Positions 9,078 through 17,516 of a DNA stretch of 64,000 nt are shown here, one piece after another. The notes under the pieces were generated by a model, which did not search any database, had not been told where the DNA came from, and saw only the letters and a list, made by a program, of their open reading frames with translations. The position numbers and the translations under genes were made by a program. The DNA comes from Faecalicatena contorta (GTDB lineage: Bacteria > Bacillota > Clostridia > Lachnospirales > Lachnospiraceae), in contig NZ_QGDS01000006.1 in the NCBI RefSeq assembly GCF_003149105.1, forward strand, positions 62,001 to 126,000, written 5' to 3'. Numbering within the stretch: the stretch's first letter is position 1; each line of letters starts with the position of its first letter.

Positions 9078-10082
9078 ATGAGTAACAAAACGAGAGTAAA
9101 GAGCAGCAATCAGTTTATCGGTATGCTGAAATCAAATACAGGAATCTTATGTGTAATGATATTGATTGGAATTACGCTGTCATTCATGACTCCAAACTTT
9201 TTGACGGCAGGCAATATCATATCCGTATTGCGGCAGATTTCCAATAATATCTTTCTTGCATTGGGTATGACCCTGGTCATTATACTCGGAGGTATTGATT
9301 TATCCGTAGGTTCTATTGTGGCGATGAGCGGTACCCTGACGGTGGGCTTTATTGTGACCAATGGAGTTCCTATGATGCCGGCGATTCTTGCGGGACTGGC
9401 ACTGGGAACCCTGGTGGGGCTGTTTAATGGATTTATCGTGGCGAAATTTCGGGTGCCTGCATTTATTGTAACACTTTCAACCATGAATATGGCGAAAGGA
9501 ATTGCCTATATATACAGCGGCGGGCGCTCCACCCGTATCACTTCAGATGCATACGCAATGATTGGAACCGGTTATCTGTTTGGCGTAGTTCCGCTGCCGG
9601 TTGTATACATGGTTATTCTGATTATCATCTTTGTAATCCTTTTAAATAAAACGAGATTTGGCACATATGTATATGCGGTGGGAGGAAACAGGGAATCAGC
9701 GCGTCTGTCAGGTGTTCCAATTAAAAAGGTGGAGATCCTTGTATTTACAATCAGTGGTTTTCTTGCAGCTTTTGCGGGAATTGTACTAAGTTCACGTATG
9801 TATTCAGGACAGCCGAAAGCAGGTGACGGCTATGAAATGGATGCCATTGCAGCCTGTGTATTGGGCGGCATATCTATGGCAGGAGGAACCGGACATGTGA
9901 GCGGAACTGTTATAGGTGCAGTCGTAATCGGTATTATAAGCAATGGACTGAACTTGATTGGTGTAAGTTCCTTCTGGCAGTTGCTTGTGAAGGGATTGAT
10001 TATCCTTGTGGCAGTAATCATCGATTCACAGAAAAATATTATTTCTGAAAGATTAGGAAAGAAAAAAGCAGCAAATAAGTAA
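9078..10082 (+). CDS. Sugar ABC transporter permease (RbsC-like)
   Basis: A 334-residue membrane protein with about eight to ten hydrophobic helices, of the BPD_transp_2 (RbsC/MglC) family. Recognisable pieces are NIFLALGMTLVIILGGIDLSVG and GDGYEMDAIAACVLGG. It forms the membrane channel with the RbsA-like ATPase. ACAGGAGGAG precedes the ATG. The 20-base gap to the hydrolase gene suggests a common transcript. Confidence 0.93.
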   Translation: MSNKTRVKSSNQFIGMLKSNTGILCVMILIGITLSFMTPNFLTAGNIISVLRQISNNIFLALGMTLVIILGGIDLSVGSIVAMSGTLTVGFIVTNGVPMMPAILAGLALGTLVGLFNGFIVAKFRVPAFIVTLSTMNMAKGIAYIYSGGRSTRITSDAYAMIGTGYLFGVVPLPVVYMVILIIIFVILLNKTRFGTYVYAVGGNRESARLSGVPIKKVEILVFTISGFLAAFAGIVLSSRMYSGQPKAGDGYEMDAIAACVLGGISMAGGTGHVSGTVIGAVVIGIISNGLNLIGVSSFWQLLVKGLIILVAVIIDSQKNIISERLGKKKAANK

Positions 10083-10102
10083 AGCAGAAAAGGAGTATAG
10101 CT

Positions 10103-11581
10103 ATGAAGATATTTAGAAAACCGTCGTTTGCAGATTCTACAGGAGATGCAATTCCGTTCTATCACGATGGTGTTTATCATATTTTTTCGTTGACACCGCC
10201 TCCGGGCACAACTGTTTATCCGGCGCGGCTCCGTACAACATGGAGTCACACCATTTCAAAGGACCTGGTTCACTGGGAAGAGCTTGAGACGGCTTTGTAT
10301 CCGGGAGAGGGTGATGAGCCCGATGCAGACGGTATATGGACCGGAGCTGTGATATACGGAGAAAATAAATATCATATTTTTTATACAGGATATAACTATC
10401 ATTTGGAAACAGACCAGCAGACTATATGTCACGCTACAAGTGAAGATGGAATCAAATGGACAAAAGACCCGGGGAATCCGGTTGTAAAGCCTGTGGCTGA
10501 ATTGTATGAACGTTTGGACTGGAGAGATCCTTATGTATTTTATAATGAGGACGATGAATGTTACTGGATGCTGATTTCCGGAAGAATCAAGGAAGGACCT
10601 CCGACAAAGACTGGATGTATTATCTTGTACAGGTCAGATAACCTGGAAAACTGGGAATATTACGGGCCAATTTATAAACCATACCATACAAACTGTCCGG
10701 AGTGCTGTGAAATGTATAAGATGGGAGATAACTGGTATCTGTCTTACTCCAGGTTCTCGGAGTTTGTGAATACAGTATACCGGGTTGCGAAATCTCCTTT
10801 TGGACCCTGGCGAACCCCTAAAATGGACGGGATTGGCGGCAGAAGATTTTATGCAGCCAAATCACTGGAAAATGATGAAGGAAGAAGGTTTTACTTCGCA
10901 TGGGCACATGACAGGGCCGAAAGAAGCGACCAGGGAGAATGGTACTGGGGCGGAGAATTTTGTGTCCCTCATGAGGTGGCTGTCAATGCAGAAGGCGAGC
11001 TGGACGTAAAAATGCCAAAAGAGATTTTAGAATCTATACAGGAACCGGTAGAGTGGACATATAAACCCATCTGGGGAGAAAACCAGAGATTTGGAGAGAC
11101 ATCAATTGTCCTGAATGCAGAGGGAACATTGAATTATGGGTTCTTCCAGTTTGAGGAAGAAAGCGTTATGTTCAGTTGTAAAATGAAAGTAGGAGACTGC
11201 CGTGACCACTTTGGCCTGCTGCTGAAATCCGATGAAAAAGCAGCCAGATGTCTGGAACTGCGGGTTGAGCCGGGAATGCAAAGGGTATCCCTTGTGAACC
11301 TTCCAATGGATGTGGACCCTTTTTGGAGAGAGTCCTGTACCAATGTAGGAGAGCCTAAAAATCCCGGACCGGATGGTATTCGTGTTTGCGAAAAACCATT
11401 TCCGGTAAAAATGGGAGATTTGATTGATGTAAAAGTAATCATTGACCGTGATATGGTGGAAATCTTTATTGGGGAAAAGGCGGCCTTTACATACCGTGTA
11501 TATGAGAAAACAGATTATAATATCGGGCTGCAGGTCCAGGACGGCAGCGTGGAATACTACGATATTAAAATAACAAAATAA
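10103..11581 (+). CDS. Glycoside hydrolase family 32-like enzyme, cytoplasmic
   Basis: A 492-residue protein. The N-terminal five-bladed propeller shows the GH32 marks in order: nucleophile region GDAIPFYHDGVYHIF (Asp15), HTISKDLVHWEELETAL, DGIWTGAVI, WRDP (Asp142) and PEC (Glu200, expected acid/base). A C-terminal beta-sandwich follows from about residue 330. GH32 enzymes split beta-fructosides such as sucrose, inulin and levan. There is no signal peptide, so it acts inside the cell on the imported sugar. The NDPNG motif is replaced by TGDAIP, so the substrate may be an unusual fructoside. Last gene of its operon; a terminator follows. Confidence 0.8.
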   Translation: MKIFRKPSFADSTGDAIPFYHDGVYHIFSLTPPPGTTVYPARLRTTWSHTISKDLVHWEELETALYPGEGDEPDADGIWTGAVIYGENKYHIFYTGYNYHLETDQQTICHATSEDGIKWTKDPGNPVVKPVAELYERLDWRDPYVFYNEDDECYWMLISGRIKEGPPTKTGCIILYRSDNLENWEYYGPIYKPYHTNCPECCEMYKMGDNWYLSYSRFSEFVNTVYRVAKSPFGPWRTPKMDGIGGRRFYAAKSLENDEGRRFYFAWAHDRAERSDQGEWYWGGEFCVPHEVAVNAEGELDVKMPKEILESIQEPVEWTYKPIWGENQRFGETSIVLNAEGTLNYGFFQFEEESVMFSCKMKVGDCRDHFGLLLKSDEKAARCLELRVEPGMQRVSLVNLPMDVDPFWRESCTNVGEPKNPGPDGIRVCEKPFPVKMGDLIDVKVIIDRDMVEIFIGEKAAFTYRVYEKTDYNIGLQVQDGSVEYYDIKITK

Positions 11582-11586
11582 AAAAG

Positions 11587-11618
11587 AAGCTGTGGTTTGA
11601 GTAGACCGCAGCTTTTTG
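11587..11618 (+). terminator. Terminator after the GH32 operon
   Basis: A 10-bp stem (11587-11596 with 11605-11614, one G-U pair) followed by TTTTTGAT-like sequence. It separates this operon from the convergent gene at 11652-12302. Confidence 0.8.
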
Positions 11619-11651
11619 ATTTGGTTTCGGAAATTCTGTATTTTATAAATA

Positions 11652-12302
11652 CTATCCTGAGGGGGAAAATGGGATGAGGAACTCCGGTATTCCCGTGTAA
11701 TATGGCGCGATGTCGTATTGCTGGTAATAGATAACAATACCTTCCGGCTTCAGAAAGTAGTTTTCCGGATGAAAGTTTTTCCTAAGCAGTTCTTCATAAT
11801 TGTCGAAATAAGAGCCAGGTTCAGTTTTCAGGCGCTCTTCTATCTGCTGTTCAATATTGGTAAATAAGGAGTCGGTGAAAGAAGCGCCCTGGGGATAGAA
11901 GTCTTCCAGTGTCATACGGCTGCCGCTGAAAAAGTTCCATGTATCTGAATTTCGAAATGTTGCACCATGGGCGCCGCCCATAAAAGTATAGTTGTCAAAA
12001 TAAAGACTGGTAGTACAGTTTTGATTATAAGTAACCTCATAAACAGATTGAAAGGTATAGGTGTTGAAAGGTGGTTTGTTGTTCACGATATATTTAGCGG
12101 TTTCAACAGCCTGAGGATAAAGGATGGTACGGCAGTGTCTTTCTGTTTTTAAGGCATAATCAGCATAATATTGGTTAATGTTCTGGGCGGCTGCCTGACT
12201 GCATTGTGTAGTGAAGTAGGGATAATTTATTTTATACGAAAAGACAGGTATGTCGCTGGTATACATAGTATCTTCCAAGACTTTTTGAGAGATGTTCTGC
12301 AT
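11652..12302 (-). CDS. DUF3298/RsiV-like domain protein
   Basis: A 216-residue protein resembling the DUF4163-DUF3298 pair found in the extracellular part of the anti-sigma factor RsiV and in many hypothetical proteins. Supporting segments are YPYFTTQCSQAAAQNINQYY near the start, GGAHGATFRNSDTWNF in the middle and GIVIYYQQYDIAPYYTGIPE near the end. No signal peptide or membrane helix is visible, so this is not a complete anti-sigma factor. The start at 12302 follows AGAGGTC. The function is not known; the family assignment is by recognised sequence pattern. Confidence 0.7.
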   Translation of the reverse strand: MQNISQKVLEDTMYTSDIPVFSYKINYPYFTTQCSQAAAQNINQYYADYALKTERHCRTILYPQAVETAKYIVNNKPPFNTYTFQSVYEVTYNQNCTTSLYFDNYTFMGGAHGATFRNSDTWNFFSGSRMTLEDFYPQGASFTDSLFTNIEQQIEERLKTEPGSYFDNYEELLRKNFHPENYFLKPEGIVIYYQQYDIAPYYTGIPEFLIPFSPSG

Positions 12303-12404
12303 AGTGACCTCTGATTTAAACCGATTTGATACAGTTTATTAGAAAGAAAGGGATTCTATTATTAAAATTAGGGGGAGTGATAAAAGAGTCTGCGGGAAAG
12401 CGGC

Positions 12405-12442
12405 AAACAGCCCTGCTTAAGATGAATTCTGCAGGGCTGTTT
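12405..12442 (-). terminator. Hairpin downstream of the ferredoxin gene
   Basis: A perfect 12-bp stem (12405-12416 with 12431-12442) lies just past the stop of the minus-strand ferredoxin gene. The following T tract is weak. Its GGGCTGTTT/AAACAGCCC core is the same as in the hairpins at 7512 and 15653. Confidence 0.6.
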
Positions 12443-12474
12443 CCTTATGTGTAGAAAAAAGTAAATAACCGGGA

Positions 12475-12660
12475 TTAATCAACGCTGATTACGCTGGTGG
12501 GGCAGTTATCAGCTGCTTCAGCTGCTGTTTCTTCTGTTTCTGGTGTAATATCGCTATAGACCTCTGCCAGTCCGTCATCTGCCATGCGGAATACCTCTGG
12601 ACAGAGCTCTGTACAAAGACCGCATGCAATACATCCATCTCTGTCAATGACTGCTTTCAT
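12475..12660 (-). CDS. Small single-cluster [4Fe-4S] ferredoxin
   Basis: A 61-residue acidic electron carrier. Cysteines at about 10, 13 and 16 (CIACGLC), 20 (ELCPE) and near residue 53 (DNCP) match monocluster ferredoxins, in which one cluster is held by CxxCxxC and the distal CP cysteine. The ATG at 12660 is set by AAAGGAGG 8 bases upstream; the longer frame upstream has no ribosome site. It is a single-gene unit, and its redox partners are unknown. The ferredoxin-dependent enzymes later in the window are possible partners, but nothing here links them directly. Confidence 0.92.
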   Translation of the reverse strand: MKAVIDRDGCIACGLCTELCPEVFRMADDGLAEVYSDITPETEETAAEAADNCPTSVISVD

Positions 12661-12901
12661 GTAAATGTCCTCCTTTCGTAAATACTCTACACGGTGCCGA
12701 AACATAGGGTTTCTACCCTGAAGTGCCAGCCTGACCGTACATGCATATAGTATTGCCCTGTAAGTTCAAGAAATACAAAGTTGTTCATAAAAACGAAAAA
12801 CCTGTCCGATATTACCCGAACAAATTTTTCGCTATGAAGTGAATACATTGTATCATAATTCTATTTTTAGGACAAATAATCTTTTGAGATTTTATGGATA
12901 T
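12661..12901. other. Intergenic region upstream of the ferredoxin gene
   Basis: AT-rich spacer of 241 bases between the ArsR-fusion regulator's stop and the ferredoxin start. It should hold the ferredoxin promoter on the minus strand. Only weak -35/-10 candidates were found and no clear hairpin or open frame. Confidence 0.4.
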
Positions 12902-13882
12902 CTAGGGAGTATCCGTCTTGTTGTATTTCTCCCAGTGATAATAGGATTGCTTTTCGTATAAGTTCTCCTTTTTCTCTTCTTCGGATAAGGCGGATTTTTC
13001 ATAGTTGATTTTAACCTGTATTGCTCTTGGATAGTCTCCAAACTGTTCCCCGAATATTGTCAGCCCTCCGGGACGCCTTTTTTCTTCGGAAACTTCAAAG
13101 CGGAGCGTCCAGTGATTTTTGTCTAAGCCGTAATCGTCAACTGTAAAATCAGATTTTTTTTCCTTGTCAAGGAATACTCCGTGGCGGTTGATTTCAAACC
13201 GTTTTAGAATGCCATACTGTGCCGAGGTCCACCAGACTGGCGTGTACTTTCCTTTCTTATCTCCGAAGTCACCGGGGGAAACCCAGGGGCAGATAAGTTT
13301 ATCATTCAAATAAAGGTTGATATCGGATTCCCAGTCCATTCTTGCATTGGGATATTCGGAGCACATTTCAGCGGAGATTTCTATATCAAGGATTTTACAT
13401 TTTTCAGGAATGTAATTGGGAATTTCATACTCCAGGTAACCGCTTGTGAACCAGACAAGCTGTGCATTATAGCGGGCAGGGTCATAAAAGTACCTGGGGT
13501 CATCGTATCCCCCAATTACTTTTTCTGTATCTGCAATTCCACAGGTGGGCTTTACCTCTGCCTTTGTATATTGGCCTACTCCGATTTGAACCTCGTAATT
13601 CTGCACATGTGTATGGTTAACCGTAGGCATACTTAGAACATACCACTGGCTGCGCAGGGAACATACTTTGCCGTATTGCTTGGAACGGGTGGACACCACA
13701 AGGCCAACTTGCTCCAATTTGTTTATATGAGATGTCATCATGGCGCTGGTGACACCTACGGACTCGGCCAGTTGTTTGATATTTGCCTTCCCCTCGGCAA
13801 GTCTTTTGATGATTTTGATTCGTACTGGACTTGCTAGAGCTTCAAAAAATGGGAGGTTTTCTTCTGATACCCATAATTGCAT
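12902..13882 (-). CDS. ArsR-type HTH regulator with a large C-terminal domain
   Basis: A 326-residue regulator. Residues 1-75 form an ArsR-like winged helix (FFEALASPVRIKIIKRLAEG, then VGVTSAMMTSHINKLEQVGLV). The remaining 250 residues are rich in Trp, Tyr and beta-type sequence, with no Cys pairs for metal binding, and look like a carbohydrate-recognising or other ligand domain (inferred). Normal ArsR proteins are near 100 residues. It is divergent from the arabino-oligosaccharide transporter operon and likely controls it through the palindrome at 14135-14152. The start has AAAGGAG upstream. Confidence 0.8.
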   Translation of the reverse strand: MQLWVSEENLPFFEALASPVRIKIIKRLAEGKANIKQLAESVGVTSAMMTSHINKLEQVGLVVSTRSKQYGKVCSLRSQWYVLSMPTVNHTHVQNYEVQIGVGQYTKAEVKPTCGIADTEKVIGGYDDPRYFYDPARYNAQLVWFTSGYLEYEIPNYIPEKCKILDIEISAEMCSEYPNARMDWESDINLYLNDKLICPWVSPGDFGDKKGKYTPVWWTSAQYGILKRFEINRHGVFLDKEKKSDFTVDDYGLDKNHWTLRFEVSEEKRRPGGLTIFGEQFGDYPRAIQVKINYEKSALSEEEKKENLYEKQSYYHWEKYNKTDTP

Positions 13883-14252
13883 ATAGATTCATTCTCCTTT
13901 CTGTGTTGGGATGTTTTTATTGTATCAGAGATGTTAAAGATTGTATAGAAATTGGTACAATAACTTTATACATAGTTAAATCTATAGTGTTCACAAAAAA
14001 GTAAAAATTTATAAATAACTTAATTCAAAGTGAAAAACAAACAAACGGAGAATCTATAAAGTGTGCAACTTAACTAAAAAAATCATATCAAAATAGCTTA
14101 TATTGACAAAATGTACTTAAATACATATAATTAAATTAACTTAATGGTTAATACATGAATACATAAATAGCATGTATAACCTAATACATGTATAAGTTGT
14201 ATGGTTTCGGAATGCTGCAGAATTCTGAAAAGAAAAAATGGGAGGAAAAGAA
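13883..14252. promoter_or_regulatory. Divergent control region of the arabino-oligosaccharide operon
   Basis: A 370-base, very AT-rich spacer without a gene. On the plus strand, TTGACA (14103-14108) and TATAAT (14126-14131) are exactly 17 bases apart, a consensus promoter. ATTAAC-N6-GTTAAT (14135-14152) lies immediately after the -10, covering the expected start site, and is a good operator candidate. A leader of about 115 bases precedes the binding-protein gene. No convincing minus-strand promoter was identified, although one must exist for the regulator gene. Confidence 0.8.
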
Positions 14253-15620
14253 ATGAAGAGAAAAGTTATAAGCATTTTATTATGCATGACCATGGTAACC
14301 TCTATGCTGATAGGCTGTGGAAAATCAGATCCTGCGGATGACACTTCCAAAAGTGATGGAGGTACGGAACAAAGCAGTGACGGAATGACTCAGGGAAAAA
14401 ATACTTTTGTTGACGGCGGTACAGAGTTATCACTGTGGACCTTTCAGGAACTGCATGTAGCATTCTATACAGAAATGGCTGATTTGTGGAACAAAGAAAA
14501 TCCTGATAACCCCATTAACCTGACAGTCACAACCGGAGAAGCCCATTCAGTGCACAGCAAGCTGCTGGTAGCGTGTCAGGCAGGAGAAGGTACACCGGAT
14601 ATAGCAGATATTGAAGTAGGGTATTATGGTTCTTTCCTGAAAGATGACTATCTGCTTCCATTGAACGATGTGGTTGAACCATATAAAGATGAGATTGTAA
14701 TGTCACGTGTTGAGATGTATGGAAAAGACGATAACTGGTACGGAATTGATTTTCACCTGGGCGCTTCTGTGTGCTATTACAATATGGACATTATGAATGA
14801 AGCAGGTGTGGACCCGGCTGATATTGTAACATGGGACGACTATTTTAAAGCCGGTGAGCAGGTTTTGGAGAAGACAGGAAAACCAATGCTTGCAGTTGAG
14901 ACAGCAGACCTGTTCCTCCCGCAGATGATGCTTTTGGAAAAAGGTGTACAGTATGTGGATGAAGATGGACAGCCAAACATTGATACGAAAGAACATGCCG
15001 AGGTTGTTGATTACATTAGAAAAATGATTGATGCAGGTATTTGTGAAATTGCACCTGGCGGCGGATTTCACATGGAGGAATGGTACGGACATCTGAACGG
15101 CGGCGGAGTTGCTTCACTTGCAATGCCATTATGGTACATGGGACGTTTCACAGACTACTGCCAGGACCTGAAAGGCAAGATAGGAATTTACGAGATCCCG
15201 GTATGGAATGAAGGGGATACACGTGAAGTGCTTCAGGGCGGTACAGGAACTTCCGTAATTAAGTACACGGAACAGGAAGACCTTGCAAAAGAGTTCCTTG
15301 CATTTGCAAAACTCTCAGAAGAGGGAAATAAATACGAGTGGGATGTATTGGGATTTGACCCAATCAGAACGTCACTGTGGGATGACCCGGAAATCACAAA
15401 CGATCCCGATAATAAATTCTTACAGTATTTTACAACAAACCCATTCGATATTATTAAGAAAAATGGAACTGACCTGACAGCACCGAATATTTCAGGAGGA
15501 TACTCCGCAGCTTACAGTGTATTAGTAACAACAACTTATTCAAATGCGTTTGAAGCATCACCGGATGAAGATGCAGCAGAATTGCTGAAAAACGAACAGG
15601 CTAGCATTATTTATGAATAG
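14253..15620 (+). CDS. Arabino-oligosaccharide-type ABC transporter binding lipoprotein (AraN-like)
   Basis: A 455-residue extracytoplasmic solute-binding protein of family 1 (MalE type). The signal peptide MKRKVISILLCMTM ends in the lipobox LIGC, so the mature protein is a lipoprotein. The body has typical features such as LSLWTFQELH near the start and WDDYFKAGEQVLEKTGKP. The ATG at 14253 follows GGAGG; an ATG at 14238 lies upstream of the ribosome site and is less likely. Its neighbours are two MalFG-type permeases and two arabinofuranosidases, so arabinose-containing oligosaccharides are the probable cargo (inferred). Confidence 0.9.
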   Translation: MKRKVISILLCMTMVTSMLIGCGKSDPADDTSKSDGGTEQSSDGMTQGKNTFVDGGTELSLWTFQELHVAFYTEMADLWNKENPDNPINLTVTTGEAHSVHSKLLVACQAGEGTPDIADIEVGYYGSFLKDDYLLPLNDVVEPYKDEIVMSRVEMYGKDDNWYGIDFHLGASVCYYNMDIMNEAGVDPADIVTWDDYFKAGEQVLEKTGKPMLAVETADLFLPQMMLLEKGVQYVDEDGQPNIDTKEHAEVVDYIRKMIDAGICEIAPGGGFHMEEWYGHLNGGGVASLAMPLWYMGRFTDYCQDLKGKIGIYEIPVWNEGDTREVLQGGTGTSVIKYTEQEDLAKEFLAFAKLSEEGNKYEWDVLGFDPIRTSLWDDPEITNDPDNKFLQYFTTNPFDIIKKNGTDLTAPNISGGYSAAYSVLVTTTYSNAFEASPDEDAAELLKNEQASIIYE

Positions 15621-15652
15621 TAACAAATAATTAGCAGAGTAACTATTGTGAC

Positions 15653-15698
15653 AGGGCTGTTGTGCAGGCTGATTAGAAACGGCTGTGCCAACAGCCCT
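15653..15698 (+). terminator. Intercistronic hairpin after the AraN-like gene
   Basis: AGGGCTGTTG (15653-15662) pairs with CAACAGCCCT (15689-15698), with a smaller GGCTG-type inner repeat. No T tract follows. The position after a binding-protein gene and the stem core match the hairpin at 7512-7543. Confidence 0.55.
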
Positions 15699-15746
15699 TC
15701 ACCCTAAGCTGTTTAAGTCTTTATCAAGAGAAATGGGGAAATAATT

Positions 15747-16649
15747 ATGCAGAAAAAAAGTATTTTCAGCCGTTTTCTATACTCCCAGAAAGCGGCGCCG
15801 TATGTATTCGTTCTGCCCTTTGTATTAACGTTTCTGATTTTCTTTGCCTATCCGGTTATAAACACGATTATGATGAGTTTTCAAAAGGTAGCGGGCGGAG
15901 AAGCCACGTTTGTGGGTGTATCCAACTATCATACACTGATGAACCCTGTTTTTTATAAATGTCTGAAAAACAGTGCTTTTTATACAGTAATCAGTTGTGC
16001 TCTTATGATACCGATCCCAATGGTTCTGGCAGCAATGCTGAATAGTAAAGCGATGCGGGCAAAAGGTTTTTTCAGAAGTGTTATGTTCATTCCGGCTCTT
16101 ACTTCGGTAGTAGTTGCGGGCGTTGTATTCCGTTTAATGTTTGGTGAGCTGGAAGGGTCCTTTATGAACCAGGTGCTGGCATTTTTTGGACAGGATCCAT
16201 TGGTTTGGCTGAGGAAACCGGTGACGGTATGGATTACTTTATTTATATTATGTCTGTGGCGGTGGACCGGCGTGAATATGATGTATTACCTGTCAGGCCT
16301 GCAGCAGATTCCCGAGGATTTATATGAATCTGCCGATATAGATGGGGCCAATTCCCTGCAGAAGTTCAGGTTTATCACGCTGCCGCTGTTAAAACCCACA
16401 ACGGTCTATGTACTGACGATTTCCATTTTTGGCGGGATGGCGATGTTTACAGAGTCTTACCTCTTGTTTAACGGAAATAAATCACCAAATAACGTGGGTA
16501 CCACGATTGTAGGGTACTTGTACAGGATGGGAATGGAGCAGAATAATATTGGTATAGGCTGTGCAATTGGCGTTGTACTCCTGCTGATTGTTATGGTAAT
16601 CAATGTGATACAGCTTGCTTTTAATGGAACGTTTAAGAAAGGGGAATAA
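15747..16649 (+). CDS. Sugar ABC transporter permease, MalF/AraP type
   Basis: A 300-residue inner-membrane protein with six predicted helices. The cytoplasmic EAA loop reads YESADIDGANSLQKFRFITLPLLKP, the ATPase-contact motif of BPD_transp_1 permeases. It works with the next gene product and an ATPase encoded elsewhere: no ATPase gene is present in this cluster, as in Bacillus AraNPQ, which borrows MsmX. GGGGA precedes the ATG. Confidence 0.93.
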   Translation: MQKKSIFSRFLYSQKAAPYVFVLPFVLTFLIFFAYPVINTIMMSFQKVAGGEATFVGVSNYHTLMNPVFYKCLKNSAFYTVISCALMIPIPMVLAAMLNSKAMRAKGFFRSVMFIPALTSVVVAGVVFRLMFGELEGSFMNQVLAFFGQDPLVWLRKPVTVWITLFILCLWRWTGVNMMYYLSGLQQIPEDLYESADIDGANSLQKFRFITLPLLKPTTVYVLTISIFGGMAMFTESYLLFNGNKSPNNVGTTIVGYLYRMGMEQNNIGIGCAIGVVLLLIVMVINVIQLAFNGTFKKGE

Positions 16650-16651
16650 TT

Positions 16652-17491
16652 ATGGCAAAGAAAAGATCATACATATCAACGATTCTTCTGATTTTCTTTT
16701 TCGTAGTTGTGGCGTTAATCACACTGCTTCCGCTTATCCTGCTCCTTGTGTCTTCATTTCGGGCGGGATCGGATCTGATGCGTTATGGATTGAATTTTAA
16801 TATCGACTGGGCAAATGCCCATATAGAGAATTATAAACTGCTGTTCAGCGGACAGAATAATTATTTCGTCTGGTATAAAAACAGTTTGGTTATTACGGTT
16901 GCCCAGCTCGTACTGGCATTGTTTTTGAGTGCCTGTGTAGGGTATGGGTTTGCGATGTATAACTTCAGGTTCAAGAACCTTTTATTTGGCTGTGTATTGC
17001 TGGTTATGATGATACCTACAGAAATTATCATTCTCCCCCTGTATCGTCTGATTATCAATATGAATGTGATGGACTCTATGTGGGGCATTATTTTACCTTA
17101 TATGGTGGTGCCAATGCTGATTTTCTTCTTTCGGCAGTATCTGTCGGGAATACCAAAAGATTTCCTGGATGCGGCACGTGTGGACGGATGCTCTGAGTAT
17201 GGAATTTTTCTGAGAATTATGATGCCGCTTATGAAGCCTTCCTTTGCGGCAATGGGCATCTATCAGGGTATGCAGAGCTGGAATAACTTCCTGTGGCCGA
17301 TGATTGTTATGCGCTCCCAGAATAAGATTACATTGCCGGTGGGGCTGCAGAGCCTGATGTCACCATATGGAAATAACTATGATATTCTCATTGCAGGGTC
17401 TTGTTTTGCGATTATACCGATTTTAATATTATTTGCATGCTTCCAGTCCTATTTTATTGAAGGAATGACAGCAGGCGGAGTAAAAGGGTAA
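16652..17491 (+). CDS. Sugar ABC transporter permease, MalG/AraQ type
   Basis: A 279-residue membrane protein with six helices and the EAA loop FLDAARVDGCSEYGIFLRIM. It starts 2 bases after the preceding permease gene, showing tight co-expression. AAGGGGAA provides the ribosome site within the end of the upstream gene. It is the second half of the translocation channel. Confidence 0.93.
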   Translation: MAKKRSYISTILLIFFFVVVALITLLPLILLLVSSFRAGSDLMRYGLNFNIDWANAHIENYKLLFSGQNNYFVWYKNSLVITVAQLVLALFLSACVGYGFAMYNFRFKNLLFGCVLLVMMIPTEIIILPLYRLIINMNVMDSMWGIILPYMVVPMLIFFFRQYLSGIPKDFLDAARVDGCSEYGIFLRIMMPLMKPSFAAMGIYQGMQSWNNFLWPMIVMRSQNKITLPVGLQSLMSPYGNNYDILIAGSCFAIIPILILFACFQSYFIEGMTAGGVKG

Positions 17492-17516
17492 TATTTGTTT
17501 GCAGAGGAGTCCGAAA

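Noticed and set aside
13883-14252. Catabolite-response (cre) site in the arabino-oligosaccharide control region
   Set aside because: No sequence close to TGWAAWCGNTWNCA was found; the palindrome present lacks the central CG.
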